This document shows positions 33,484-44,212 of a stretch of DNA of 64,000 nt, piece by piece; position 1 is the first letter of the stretch; every line of letters begins with the position of its first letter. A program made the position numbers and the translations under genes. The stretch is from Setomelanomma holmii (lineage: Eukaryota; Ascomycota; Dothideomycetes; Pleosporales; Phaeosphaeriaceae). The notes beneath the pieces were generated by a model, which saw only the letters and a list, made by a program, of their open reading frames with translations, made no database searches and was not told where the DNA came from. The DNA is taken from positions 186,001 through 250,000 of the forward strand of contig ML978194.1 of NCBI GenBank assembly GCA_010015745.1. Direction: 5' to 3'.

Positions 33484-36114
33484 GGCGACTCTGAATGATG
33501 TCGACGTGAAGGATTGTGCGCATGGGACCAGAGTTCGTTCACTGATGATCAGCGGAATTCCTGGTATATAATGGTGCAATCGGTTCAGGAGAGCGGACCT
33601 GCGTCGTGCATCAAAAGCTTAGCTTCCCACGGTTTGGTTACCCTAAAGTGCAGCGGCTTGGAGGCTAAACTTAAGTGTACTATTCCAAGGACGGAGAAGG
33701 AGCCTCTACTTATTTGGAAGGCCCCATCCCTACTGCAGCACTACATCCGTGCGATGCACACGACGCGGCTTAAGGTGTGAGAATTCTGCGGAGGGCTGTA
33801 ACGCATCTCGTGCGAGGCGAGGGACCTTGTTCCGCTGTAGCAGGTTCTTGAGTCCGCTAAGGAGCCAAAACGGCCCAAGGCAAGTGAAGCGTGTCAGCTA
33901 CAGTAGGCTAGTGAACAAAGTGCCGGGGGATGCATGCGGTTGGAGAGCTGCGGGACGAGTAGCTAAAAAGCTGGCGTAGAGATGGATACAACGCCCACTT
34001 CAGAATCGAATGTACCATATACGGACAGATCCGGGCAAACACCGATGCCCCCACTGCTTTTCGCCAAAGGCAGTTCTCATTGCTGCGTATGAATGTCAAC
34101 CTCTGAGACGCCAGGAGGATCCATATCTGAGTCTTGTTGGATGTCCAAGATGTCCATAGAGACTTGAAGGGTCACAAAGTGGTTGATCTAGACATAAGCA
34201 GTACTGGGCACTTCGTGCTTCACTTGTCATGACGGAATTCCAGACGATTTGGTCCACTGCCGATGGCTTTTTACCCGTGGCTTGATGGCGTTCAGTCCAA
34301 TAACAACAGGGCGGTCGCAGCCGCGGATAAGCTGTCGTTTAGCCCCGCGAGCTAGATCCCATAGCGGGCCTCGGCATTGAAGCACAAGTGGACGCAGAAT
34401 GGGTGACAGTCCTGATTGAGTCCTGATTGAGGCCCTGTAAAACGGTCCAGGGACGAAACAGTTTGCAGGAAGGAGAGGCGGACACGAGGGAGAAGACGCG
34501 TAAGAGATCCCATGATACGAGCGAGAGTCATTACAGGACCAAGGGTTCGCAATTTGCAATCGCAAACACACGGGAGAGCAGCCGAATAGCAAGTTACTAG
34601 CCAACGGGCCCGAGGGCTGCGGAACGTAGCAGAGGAATGGGAGTGGATGATGTCCCTTCGACGATGCGAGGGGTCAAACTCTAAATCCTTAGCGATACTT
34701 GACACGATTATCTAATGCAGCAGAAACCAACCGCATGAGCTCTGTTCACATGCACCACTCGAATTGCACACGTTTTCGAACGCTATGAACTTACGCTCCA
34801 TTTTCATTAGCCAACGAAGATGGCATCACCCCGACTGCGTGGAACATTTCGCCTAACCATCATGGCGTCTCCGTATTCGGTGACCCCAATTGTTACTCGA
34901 GTCCTTGCAAGCACTGTCCGCGCTTGAAATATTGTTTTTAAGACACTGCTGCCTTTTCTAGAAGCTGGTAAGCAGGTGTTCGACGTCAACACTCTTCTTC
35001 CGACTCGACGTCGTCAGCCTCTTTGGGTTCTACACGCCTCGTACACGGCACGGTCGCATGTACCCGAAGTCTTCCATGGGCCTTTCTTGCAGAGGCCTGC
35101 AGGATGGCGTTTTGTCTGCCACGAGGCATCGTAAGTTGCCCGGCAATTTCCCTTGCCAGGAGAATTTGAGTAAATAAGGCAGTAGCCTCAGTGCAGCCCT
35201 CATTGTCTAAGAACCCTGCGCTCCATGATTCTGGGAAGCGTTGTCGGATCGCCGTTTGCGGATGATGTGCATGCGACGATCCTGTTCATCGTCCCAGTCC
35301 ACGTTGTGGAACCGATGGGTCGATTGCAAATCTTCCACGGTCGCTTCGAAGAACAGCAGTGATCTTCTCTCTCGTTGCTTTCTCGACAGAAAATGGTGAT
35401 GATCGACATAGTCACTTCGCTTCCACTGGTCATGGAGACGATAGTCGAGGTGGGCCCGAGGAGGGACCGCCTATCGGAATCCTCCACTTCTGTAAAGGAA
35501 AGGGCGAGCAAAAAGTATCAGAGCTACTCGTCTGATAGGCGCATCTTCTTTTTGTAGCATCCTCTGCGTCGGCAGTCTTAATCCGAAGCGCTTTTCGGCA
35601 TGTAAAACTTGACCGGACTGGGGTCTGTCTGGCATTGATTTTGGCGGCAGCCGCCTTCTTTTCGGCCTAGCCTGCATCCTGAAGCGCGCCACCAGGGTCC
35701 ATGCAGCTGGGGAAGAACATCCGTCCGCCACAAAGAGGGTTCTACCATGCGCCCAGGCACGCAAGTCTAATTGGCTTCCAGGGTACGAACAGTCTTAGCG
35801 TCTCTACTCATGCTAAAATCATGCGAGGCGGGCACGCTCAGGTATGCGTGTGGAACGAGCTGCGTTGTACCACGCCGTTCTTGTTAGGCCTCACCAGAAT
35901 CCACCATGTGGTTGCCACATGGACATGGCAGAGAGGGCAGGATGCAGATTCGGAGATAGGCTGGGATGATCACTTTATATGCAGGAAGAATCCCGCAAGA
36001 TCACTTGGAGTTCATCGACCTGCTTCTCTCGTGTTTACAGTTCAACAGACTGCATCGCTGCCCAAGGCACCGGGATCCTTTCATCTAATTTTTGTTCACG
36101 GATTACGTGACAAG
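33484..36114. other. Gene-poor interval of about 2.6 kb
   Basis: Divergent spacer between the receptor-like gene and the tyrosinase gene, the longest non-genic interval in the window. It holds both promoters. A small tandem duplication, CCTGATTGAGT followed by CCTGATTGAG, lies near 34410-34431. I see no recognisable gene; the frame continuing upstream of the tyrosinase start (from 35701) lacks a signal peptide and is not used. Confidence 0.5.
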
Positions 36115-37414
36115 ATGCGTTTTACTTGCTCAACGGTGGCGCTCTTGGTGGCTGGTTCGCTCGCGATGCCGGCCCCTCAAGATTCACAGCCATCGTCTAC
36201 CATCGATGCAGCAACGTTGCCCACGGCAGCCTCATCAGATCCTTCTGCAGCCAGCGATCAGATCGACCAATTGGCTCAGTTCGCTCAAGAGCAGGCCAAC
36301 GCCACCCTTCAAGATGACGCTTCGAAGCGTGGTACTTGCAACATCTTCAATGTTGCCGTACGCCGAGAATGGGGTGCTCTCTCCCAGACGGAGCGCAAGT
36401 CGTACATCGATGCTGTACTCTGTCTTCAGAAGAAGCAGGCGAAGACTCCCTCATCGCTCATTCCGGGAGCCAAGACACGATTTGATGATTGGGTTGGCAC
36501 TCACATCAAGCAGACCTTGACCATCCACTACACAGGCACCTTCCTCGGCTGGCACAGATACTTCGTGTGGCAGTACGAGCAGGCGCTGCGCAATGAATGT
36601 GGCTACCAAGGCTACCAGCCCTACTGGGATTGGTCCAAGACTGCCGTCACTGGTCTTGAGAACTCGCCTATGCTCGATGGATCGGACACTTCGATGTCGG
36701 GTAATGGCGAATACATCCCAGGTCAGGGCAATGTCGTTCTCGGCGCTTCCACAGGTCTACCACCTCTGTACATCCCTCCAGGCACGGGTGGTGGCTGTGT
36801 GAAGAGCGGTCCCTTCAAGGATATGTCCGTCAATCTTGGTCCCGCTGCTCTGGACACGACCAACGGTACTTCCGTCTCCAACGGTGACGGTCTCGGATAC
36901 AACCCCAGGTGCCTGAAGCGCGACTTGACCGACTACTGCAACCAGAAGTTCGCCAATGCTTCTGCTGTCGCCAACTTGATCCTCAAGAGCAAGCAAGTCG
37001 CGGACTTTCAGTTGAACATGCAGGGTGTGCCTGGGTCTGGTAGCCTTGGTGTCCACGGTGGTGGTAAGTCTTCTTCCATCCATCATACTTCAAATTGTAC
37101 TAACATCTCTCCCAGGCCACTACTCCATGGGCGGTGACCCAGGTCGTGATGTCTTCACTTCTCCAGGTGACCCTCTCTTCTACCTTCACCACGGCATGAT
37201 CGACCGCACCTGGTGGATCTGGCAACAGTTAGACCGTACGACTCGCACTGGACCCCAGGGCGTGTCTGGTACCAATACCTTCTTCAACCAGCCACCATCG
37301 GCCAACACAACGCTCGACAATATCATCGACCTTGGCTATGCCGCCGGCCCACCGATCAAGCTCGGTGACTTGATGAGCACGACCGATGGCCCGATGTGCT
37401 ACATTTACTTGTAG
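36115..37414 (+). CDS. Secreted tyrosinase (type-3 copper polyphenol oxidase)
   Basis: Oxidises phenols or catechols to quinones through a binuclear copper site; may contribute to melanin or phenolic metabolism outside the cell. Two exons, 36115-37063 and 37116-37414, with a 52-bp intron, give 415 residues. A signal peptide (FTCSTVALLVAGSLAMPA) and a propeptide-like Ser/Ala/Gln-rich stretch precede the core. The CuA region has HIKQTLTIHYTGTFLGWHRY with the usual aromatic and Glu residues after it (FVWQYEQAL). The CuB region is GVHGGGHYSMGG, where the intron falls, and DPLFYLHHGMIDRTWWIWQ. Splicing is required to create the HxxxH of CuB. Several N-glycosylation sites are visible. I start at ATG 36115 because it gives the signal peptide. 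Confidence 0.94.
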
Positions 37415-37955
37415 GTACGAAGGCTTCGCGATGTTAGCATCTACTGTACATACTTTCGACAAAGAAGCATATAGATTATGACAGCGAACATAATAACTTC
37501 TTATTAGACAGTCCTTGAACTCTGTCCGGTTCAATCTTCTGCTGTGCCTGCCTCGAAAGTTCTGAAGTGATGTTGCTGCAAGAATGTTTGCTAGGGATCT
37601 GGTACTCTCAAGAGTACAAGATATTGCGACTGCTAAGGCAGGTAGGGTTGGGTAAGAAGAGTTGCCTGCTAATACGCGGTAAATAAGCAAGTAGCGTACA
37701 AATCAAGACACATGTTGGTATCCTGACCATTTAGGTACTCCAGGATTTGAGGCCATGATCAATCACATGAACCAATGAAGATATCTAGGCCATGCGAAGG
37801 TCTCCAGCGGAATTCGGGAACATGGTAATGGCGCTTGAGGCAGGACAGGTACTGACAAGATTGATGATGTAGTCGTAGGTAAGGGCATCACCATGGTCGT
37901 AGCTGACAAGATATAGGATAGGCCCTACCATCGTTGTCGAGAACTTGCGGTACGT
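37415..37955. other. Convergent 3' spacer, no gene
   Basis: Lies between the convergent tyrosinase and SDR genes; likely their 3' UTRs. A minus-strand frame overlapping the tyrosinase end (37229-37690) is a shadow. Confidence 0.45.
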
Positions 37956-38843
37956 TTAGGTTTCCAGCCAATTCTTTCCCTTGCCCCAGTCTTTCGCCAC
38001 GATATTCTCATTTTCGTAAAACCAGCCACTGATTTTCTCCCCATCTCTTCCTAAGCCTCCATCTGCATCTCCCTTCGGTCCAAGGTCCCCGATTGCCAGC
38101 CTCACAGCGGTCATCGCGCCTTCTTCAATTGTCTTGGGCGGCGTGCCACTTCCTTGTTTTCCCATGTCCGTATTGGTCCAGCCTGGACAGCAGCAATTCA
38201 CCAGAACATCCGGATGATGCTTTTCGAGGATGATCGTCAAGGTATTAATGAGTGCCTTGCTGACGTGATAGCTTCGAGGCCCCGATCTCCATCCTGCACG
38301 CTCTTGAGCCTCGGCGCCCTCTTTCATGTCGCTCAAGTACTTGTTGGCTAGAGCATCAATGTCAGCGAACGTGCTTGCTTCACGGAATCGAGACTGAAGA
38401 TTGGCTCCGTATGTACTAAGTGCATTGAGCCCGCTGGTGAGATTGACAATGCGCGCCACAGTAGGGATGTTGGGTTGTGACAGGGATGCCTGACACATGT
38501 CTCTTGTGCCGCCATAGTTATTCCAGATGGTCTGCGCAGCATTATCCGGATTTTCGCCATGGCCAGGTGACACAGCGGCATTGTTGATGAGAATGTGGAT
38601 TCCGTCGTGTTCCTCAAGTGCTTTGGCGAAGAAAGATTGGATGGATAAAGAGTCGGTAATGTCCAGTGCAGCGTATTTGACCTCGTTGGGTGAAGTCGCC
38701 TCAATGCCCGTGTTGACACCTGCGCGGGAGGTCGCGTATATGGTCAGAGGTCTTTCAAGCTTCTGTCGCGCAAGCAGCGTGACAATGCCCTTGCCGACAC
38801 CTCGACTTGTACCGGTAACGATCACGATGATATTGTTGGCCAT
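37956..38843 (-). CDS. Short-chain dehydrogenase/reductase, carbonyl-reductase-like
   Basis: Classical SDR of 295 residues, intronless, cytosolic; NAD(P)H-dependent reduction of a carbonyl or the reverse. The Rossmann nucleotide-binding motif is TGTSRGVG (residues 10-17), with NNAAV following strand 4. The catalytic set is Ser137 in NLTSG, Tyr192 and Lys196 in YHVSK. The PGWTNTDM segment after the active site resembles the human CBR1/fungal carbonyl reductase group (PG-W/Y-x-x-TDM). A basic residue (Arg14) in the glycine motif suggests NADPH preference. Converges with the tyrosinase gene about 540 bp away; no functional link is implied by sequence. Substrate unknown. Confidence 0.92.
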   Translation of the reverse strand: MANNIIVIVTGTSRGVGKGIVTLLARQKLERPLTIYATSRAGVNTGIEATSPNEVKYAALDITDSLSIQSFFAKALEEHDGIHILINNAAVSPGHGENPDNAAQTIWNNYGGTRDMCQASLSQPNIPTVARIVNLTSGLNALSTYGANLQSRFREASTFADIDALANKYLSDMKEGAEAQERAGWRSGPRSYHVSKALINTLTIILEKHHPDVLVNCCCPGWTNTDMGKQGSGTPPKTIEEGAMTAVRLAIGDLGPKGDADGGLGRDGEKISGWFYENENIVAKDWGKGKNWLET

Positions 38844-39698
38844 AATGAAACTTGAAGTTTAGAAATAGGTTGACAAAATCTGATCGTTGGCACGTTAATG
38901 ACCTAGAAGAATGATCTTTATGCTCCTCGGGCACCCGTCTCTCTTCCGTTTCCGGTAGTCTTGCGAGCTCGTATTGTCGAGGAGAAAGGCGGTGGTCGTA
39001 ATGCCATAAGCACACTAAAAGCCACCTGGATATTGTCGTGCATTGTGTCGTAGGAAAGGGCGGATCGATAGATCGGTTCGCCCTTGACATCCTGAACTCG
39101 TATATTTATCGAATCTATGATCATGAGTCGATTCGAATCATTCATGTGCCTTTTGAAAGCGAGGTATGCAGAATCATTGAGCGTCACCTTCGAAACTTTG
39201 TGCTATGTGGGGTACATGTGGGGGTAGATCTTGCGTGGACCTGATCTTCGGAAGCTTCGATGCGGCCCGGAACGCTGTCTTACGCTCAGCATGAGTTGCA
39301 CCATACTATGTGCAGATCTGGGATCAAGAATAGTAGAAACTTATGCCTCGTCTGTATGATCATTGGACTCAAGCTTTAGCCAGGGCTTGAACCCTTACTT
39401 CGCCGTGTAGTTCTCCAACGGCTGCGAGCCATCTCTAGCCTGCTGCACCTCTCCACCTTCCACGAAACCAGGTTTTCTTGGCAGTGAACATACACACCTC
39501 TGGATATCTCTCGGAGAAGACGGAGAACTCAGGCGGAAAAGTCTTTGCAAAGAACAATGACTCTCGACCTCGTCAAGCGCGTTTAAGGCGTCTATTCGGC
39601 GATAACAATTAGCGCTACGTCATTCCAGCTGAAGCTATCCGCAAATATCCAGCCAAACTCAATCTCAACAGCATACTAACATTGCGATATAATCCACC
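38844..39698. other. Divergent promoter region
   Basis: Spacer between the divergently transcribed SDR and aminotransferase genes; presumably carries both promoters. No gene supported. Confidence 0.45.
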
Positions 39699-41168
39699 AT
39701 GGCCGCCATGATTTCCAGAAGCACTTCATCCGCTTTCCGCAACCTCGTGACTTCTCAATCGCGACCTGTTCGAGTGGCTCTAGGATCCCGCGCATTCTCC
39801 ACAACACAACCAGTATCCTCTGATATGGACACCGCCCAATACGGCGAGACACACATTGCCAAGGGTATCGGCCGCCTGACCAAACATGTCTTCGATGAAG
39901 GCCAAGGCTCGTACATCACCACGGACAAGGGCGTCAAGCTGCTTGATCTGACGTCTGGCATTGGTGTGGTGAACCTGGGGCATTGCCATCCCAAAGTCAG
40001 CGCCGCCGCTGCAAAACAATGCTCCAAAATCACACACGCACAAGTCAATCTCGGCTTCAGCAGCGCACAAATTGCGCTCATAAAAGAACTTCTTCCCATC
40101 TTGCCAGATCCCTCCCTCGACACAATATTCTTCTGGAACTCCGGCGCCGAAGCCGTAGAAGCATCCGTCAAGCTCGCCCGCGCCGCAACCAAGAAACCCA
40201 ACATCATCGTCATGCAAGGATCCTACCACGGCCGTACAAACGCCACAGCCTCAATGACTCGCTCAAAGACCATCTATGGCGAAGGCCACGGCCCAATGAT
40301 GGGTGGCGTCTTCACCACCGCGTTCCCGTACTACTCCCAATTCTACGGCGCCACAGTCGACACGCCGACCGAGGAGCTCGTCAACCACGCCTTGTTACAA
40401 CTGAAGCTCACGTTGCAACAATCAACATCCCCCTCCGACACCGCAGCCATCATCCTCGAGCCCGTCCTCGGCGAAGGCGGGTACGTTCCCGCGCTACCCG
40501 CTTTTCTCCACGGCCTACGCAAAATCTGCGACGAAAACAATATCCTCCTCATCATCGACGAAGTGCAATCCGGCATGGGCCGTACGGGGCATTACTGGTT
40601 CATTGAGGAGTCCGGCGTGCGGCCCGACATTCTCGTCTTCGCAAAGGGCATTGCCAACGGGTTCCCGCTGTCCGGGATCGCAAGCAGCAAGGCATTAATG
40701 GATTTGCAAAAGCCAGGAAGCATGGGCGGGACGTATGCGGGGAACGCTGTTGCGTGTGCGGCTGCGAAAGCGACAATTGAAGTTTTCCGGGAAGAAAAGG
40801 TGTTGGAGAATGTTGCCGCTAGGTCCAAGGAGCTGTTCTCTTTCCTCAAAGACCTCAAAGCTTCAGGAACAAAGGCTGGAAATCTGATTGAGGATATTCG
40901 CGGCCGTGGCTTGATGGTTGGCGTGCAGTTTGCGAACCCAGCGCTGCAGAAAGATTCGGACAATGCGGCGGCTGGCAATGCGAAGGCGCAGCCGCAATTG
41001 GCGCCGAAGATTGTACAGGAGTGTGTCAAGAGGGACATGCTTTTACTGAGCACGTCGGTGTTTGATGTACTAAGGTTCATTCCGCCGTTGACGATTAGTC
41101 AGGAGGAGTTGAAGCAGGCTTGTGGGATATTCAAGGAGGCGTTGGAGGTTGTTGCTAAGGATTTGTAG
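39699..41168 (+). CDS. Mitochondrial class-III PLP aminotransferase (4-aminobutyrate aminotransferase-like)
   Basis: PLP-dependent omega-aminotransferase, 489 residues, intronless. The N terminus (SRSTSSAFRNLVTSQSRPVR to GSRAFSTT) is a good mitochondrial targeting sequence. Motifs in order: SGIGVVNLGHCHPKV; FFWNSGAEAVEASVKLAR (phosphate-binding loop); GSYHGRTNATASMTRSK; IIDEVQSGMGRTG with Asp287 contacting the pyridine nitrogen; FAKGIANGFPLSG with Lys316 as the Schiff-base lysine; GTYAGNAVACAAA. These define class III. Fungal relatives are usually annotated as 4-aminobutyrate aminotransferase, but acetylornithine-, beta-alanine- or alanine-glyoxylate-type activity cannot be excluded from sequence alone. 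No neighbouring GABA or arginine gene helps decide. Confidence 0.92.
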   Translation: MAAMISRSTSSAFRNLVTSQSRPVRVALGSRAFSTTQPVSSDMDTAQYGETHIAKGIGRLTKHVFDEGQGSYITTDKGVKLLDLTSGIGVVNLGHCHPKVSAAAAKQCSKITHAQVNLGFSSAQIALIKELLPILPDPSLDTIFFWNSGAEAVEASVKLARAATKKPNIIVMQGSYHGRTNATASMTRSKTIYGEGHGPMMGGVFTTAFPYYSQFYGATVDTPTEELVNHALLQLKLTLQQSTSPSDTAAIILEPVLGEGGYVPALPAFLHGLRKICDENNILLIIDEVQSGMGRTGHYWFIEESGVRPDILVFAKGIANGFPLSGIASSKALMDLQKPGSMGGTYAGNAVACAAAKATIEVFREEKVLENVAARSKELFSFLKDLKASGTKAGNLIEDIRGRGLMVGVQFANPALQKDSDNAAAGNAKAQPQLAPKIVQECVKRDMLLLSTSVFDVLRFIPPLTISQEELKQACGIFKEALEVVAKDL

Positions 41169-41320
41169 TTGTCACGATCTAATGTAGCGTTTTGTTCCGG
41201 AAATGCGAGTTGTTAGCAGGGGAAAATATGGTCATGATATATCAACGTTTGATACAGCAGAGTTACATTCGTTCTCTCCTAGTGAAGTAAGCTAGGGAAA
41301 ATTTGCACCAAGGACAACCC

Positions 41321-42882
41321 CTACGTCTGCAGCAATTGGACGTCCAGTTCTACCCTCGCAGCATCAACTTCCATCTGCACAGCCCTCGGTGCGGATAGCT
41401 TCTTTGTACCCTTCTGTTGCAGTTGCGAGTCATACGCCGAGGCCGGAAGATGTAATTTTTCCTTCAAGCTTACTCGCTTCAAGTGCGGCAACACGTCCTT
41501 GTGCTGCACCAAGTCCATGGTCCAGTCAAAGCCCTTCACTTGAAGGGCTTCTGGCAGGGCCTTGGACCGCCCATGATAACCATGGCCTCGGGCGAATATG
41601 CCATACGGCCAGTAGAAATACATATCCAGCTCTTTTAAGTTAGGAGGGAGCAGCACTTGCACTTGCACTGCCTGCCGATCCTCCAACCTCCAGCTGAAGT
41701 CCTGTGCCCGAGCGCCCGGTATCCTGGGCGTGGCATGGTTAAATCAGAGAGTAGCGGCGAGGCGTAGGATGCGGAGATATTGGAAGGATGTGAAGTCTGC
41801 TAGAGAAGCTGGCACGTTCTTCTCTGCGAAGTCCGGGACAGCAGTGTCGGGCGTGAACCGAGCGCGAGGTTCTTCGAGGATGCCTAGCTCTCGGAATTTG
41901 TTCGGTGCAGCTTTGAGCATATCGGCAACGTGTATGCCGTTTCTGCTACGAATAGTAGGCGTTGTAGCTGATAGCTTCTCCAGACTCTTCGCGTTGCTCA
42001 GCAATTTCCGGATGCCTTCGGGGAAAGTCGCGAACGTCCCGAAATCGAGCGCCTTAATATGGCCCAGAGTGACTGGCTCTAGCCAATCTCCCTGATTATA
42101 CGTCGAGCGCTCAAGATCGACACCGGGCCGCTCATGCCACGGGACATGGGTGCCCACGATGAAGGTGTCAATCGACGGTAACTGCAACAATTTGCTAAGC
42201 GCTCTCGAGCTTGGCGTTGTGAGTGTGACCTTTTTCTTCTTGTGGACTTCGAGAAGGTCCCATAGCTCACATGTAGCGAGTAGTTGAAGGACGCCAAATA
42301 CAGGGCCAGCCAAGCGATCCTTCAGAGCGATGGAGATGTCCGTAGTTTTGTGCAAACGGTGGAGCATGTGGAAAACTTTGGTGTGGACAAAAAGAGGCCA
42401 GCCCCATTGGCAGTCCACTTTAAGTTGCGTATGTAGCTAGCTCGAGACGGTTGCGGTTCGACTGCATTAAGGAAAGACTCGCAGGTTGATTCTCGCGCAG
42501 TGACCTTAGCGCATCTTGCCGAAGTGCTTAGAGCACTGAGTATAATTTGACGATCCTATGGGAGCTGATACGGAATTAGGGTAGCCGGTCCTGACGCGCT
42601 GCGATTTGCCTGGTGCTGTTCGTCGCGCTGATGCAGTCGATTATTGGCAGTCGGAAGGTAGTCGTCCTCTGTTTCTGTCAAGTGCTTATTCCTGTTGAAC
42701 GGAGCTGTAGTTGTCGACTGGAAAGGCAGCACAACATGGCGATATAGGAGCCGTTCCGCTTGGGCCTTGAGTTCGCGATGGGTCTTGATAATATTGACCA
42801 GATCTCCTCTATCGAGAAAGCCAAACACGATGGTCTGGATCTCGCTGCTCAAAGCGTGGAGATAAGCAGTTCGGGAATCCAT
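41321..42882 (-). pseudogene. Disrupted F-box/leucine-rich protein gene
   Basis: An F-box-like N terminus starts at ATG 42882 (LHALSSEIQTIVFGFLDRGD, then LVNIIKTHRELKAQAERLLY). The body, in another frame, contains long coding stretches with spaced leucines (TLGHIKALDFGTFATFPEGI, SLADFTSFQYLRILRLAATL). At 41744-41746 a TGA interrupts the frame, yet coding-like sequence (DFSWRLEDRQAVQVQVLLPP, NLKELDMYFYWPYGIFARGH) goes on in exactly the same frame to 41321. Between 42556 and 42418 stops and a frame change separate the F-box from the body, although ALRQDALRSLRENQPASLSL suggests that part was once coding. No GT-AG intron near the TGA fits. I read this as a recently inactivated gene; a complex intron pattern is the alternative. 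Confidence 0.55.
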
Positions 42883-44212
42883 TGCATACAAGTCAGTAGC
42901 CTGCCGAATTGTCAGAGGTCTGTCTGTGGCAGTCGAGGGGCAGGAAGTTGATTAGGTTGTGGTTTTGGTTGACAATTGAGCGTGCAGAGGTACTGGTGGG
43001 GAGCTCTCGCGCGGATCTTCAGGAGCGGAGAAGAATGTGCAAAGAAGGCCAGGGCTGCAGTCCAGGTGTCGGGGCCGATCGCCTCTGGGGAGGTGCGGCA
43101 CGTGACAGCTTCGAGTCGCAGCGCGCATCGGGTGACACATTGCTGGACGTTCGGGAGAACTTCTCGAGGAATTTGCGTGCACATGCAGTATCTCAACCAG
43201 CAGCTCTACATGGCCATACTATTGCACTCGCTGAAACCCCCTGAGGTATCTGTTGTTGTCAGCATGATTCAAAACGCTTGCGGCTGGTAAGGAGCAATCG
43301 CCATTCGCGCATTGTGCATTGCCCAACAGGCTCGCTCACAATGTATTACGCCCCAGGATTTGTCGCAAGCACGACACTCAATAATCGCGACTGGGACTCA
43401 ACAGTCGAAGCGAGCACAATGCTGGGGCATTCATCTTCAAGTCCCTTTTTGTGCCCTTGCATCGTGTTGGTTATAGTCGACAAAGTCAACGATCTCTGGA
43501 GCTCCGCGAGACGGTGACTGTGCCAGAATGATGCATTGGTGTTGTTCGGCCTGTTCCTGAAGGTGGTGTTATATATGAGGCCAGCATCGGTCGCATAAAC
43601 GATTCATGGTGGCGCACGGTCGCGGCATTCGATACAACAAGTGACATCCGTCTCGACGATGAGCGATTGACGCACTTGTGCATCCGTAATCTAAAAGGGA
43701 AGGTACTGGATATGTACGAGTGGCCTCATTTTCTCTCGGCTCGGACGATCCCGGTGCGAGGTTGGCAGCTACGCACAGCTTGCTCTTTCCTACCTTTGTG
43801 GGGCCGGCAAGAAGGCACGTCCTGCGCCACTTGGAGAAGACGGTAGAGCAATCGAGCACCAGTTCTTATTCATCGCATGCGATCATGCCATCTTATACCG
43901 TGGGCTTGTTCCTCATCGTCTCACATAAGCAAGCAACTCAGTGCTGCAAACTGTCGATCCAAGTTGACATCACAAGCAACCTGTCGACGAGTGTTTGTGG
44001 TACTGATGTGCGCAACACTGAAAATCCGACCACTATCACCTGAATCAAGGGTGAAGTCACCGGCGATATGCGACATATCCTTCGCCAGTCAGGAATCGAG
44101 GTCTGTGCAGAGGCCTAGAAAGGCGAATTATGATTACGAAGCGAAGTCTCTGCATATAATCAGCCACAGCGCCAGAAAGGTGCAGGTTTCAGTCGATGAA
44201 CATGCTGCATCT
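42883..44212. other. Intergenic region, no supported gene
   Basis: Between the disrupted F-box gene and the 3' end of the zinc transporter. Frames such as 43720-44043 (+) and 43569-43859 (-) overlap one another and show no domain. Confidence 0.45.

Noticed and set aside
35701..36114. N-terminal extension of the tyrosinase frame
   Set aside because: The extension lacks a signal peptide and would bury the clear signal sequence that begins at ATG 36115.
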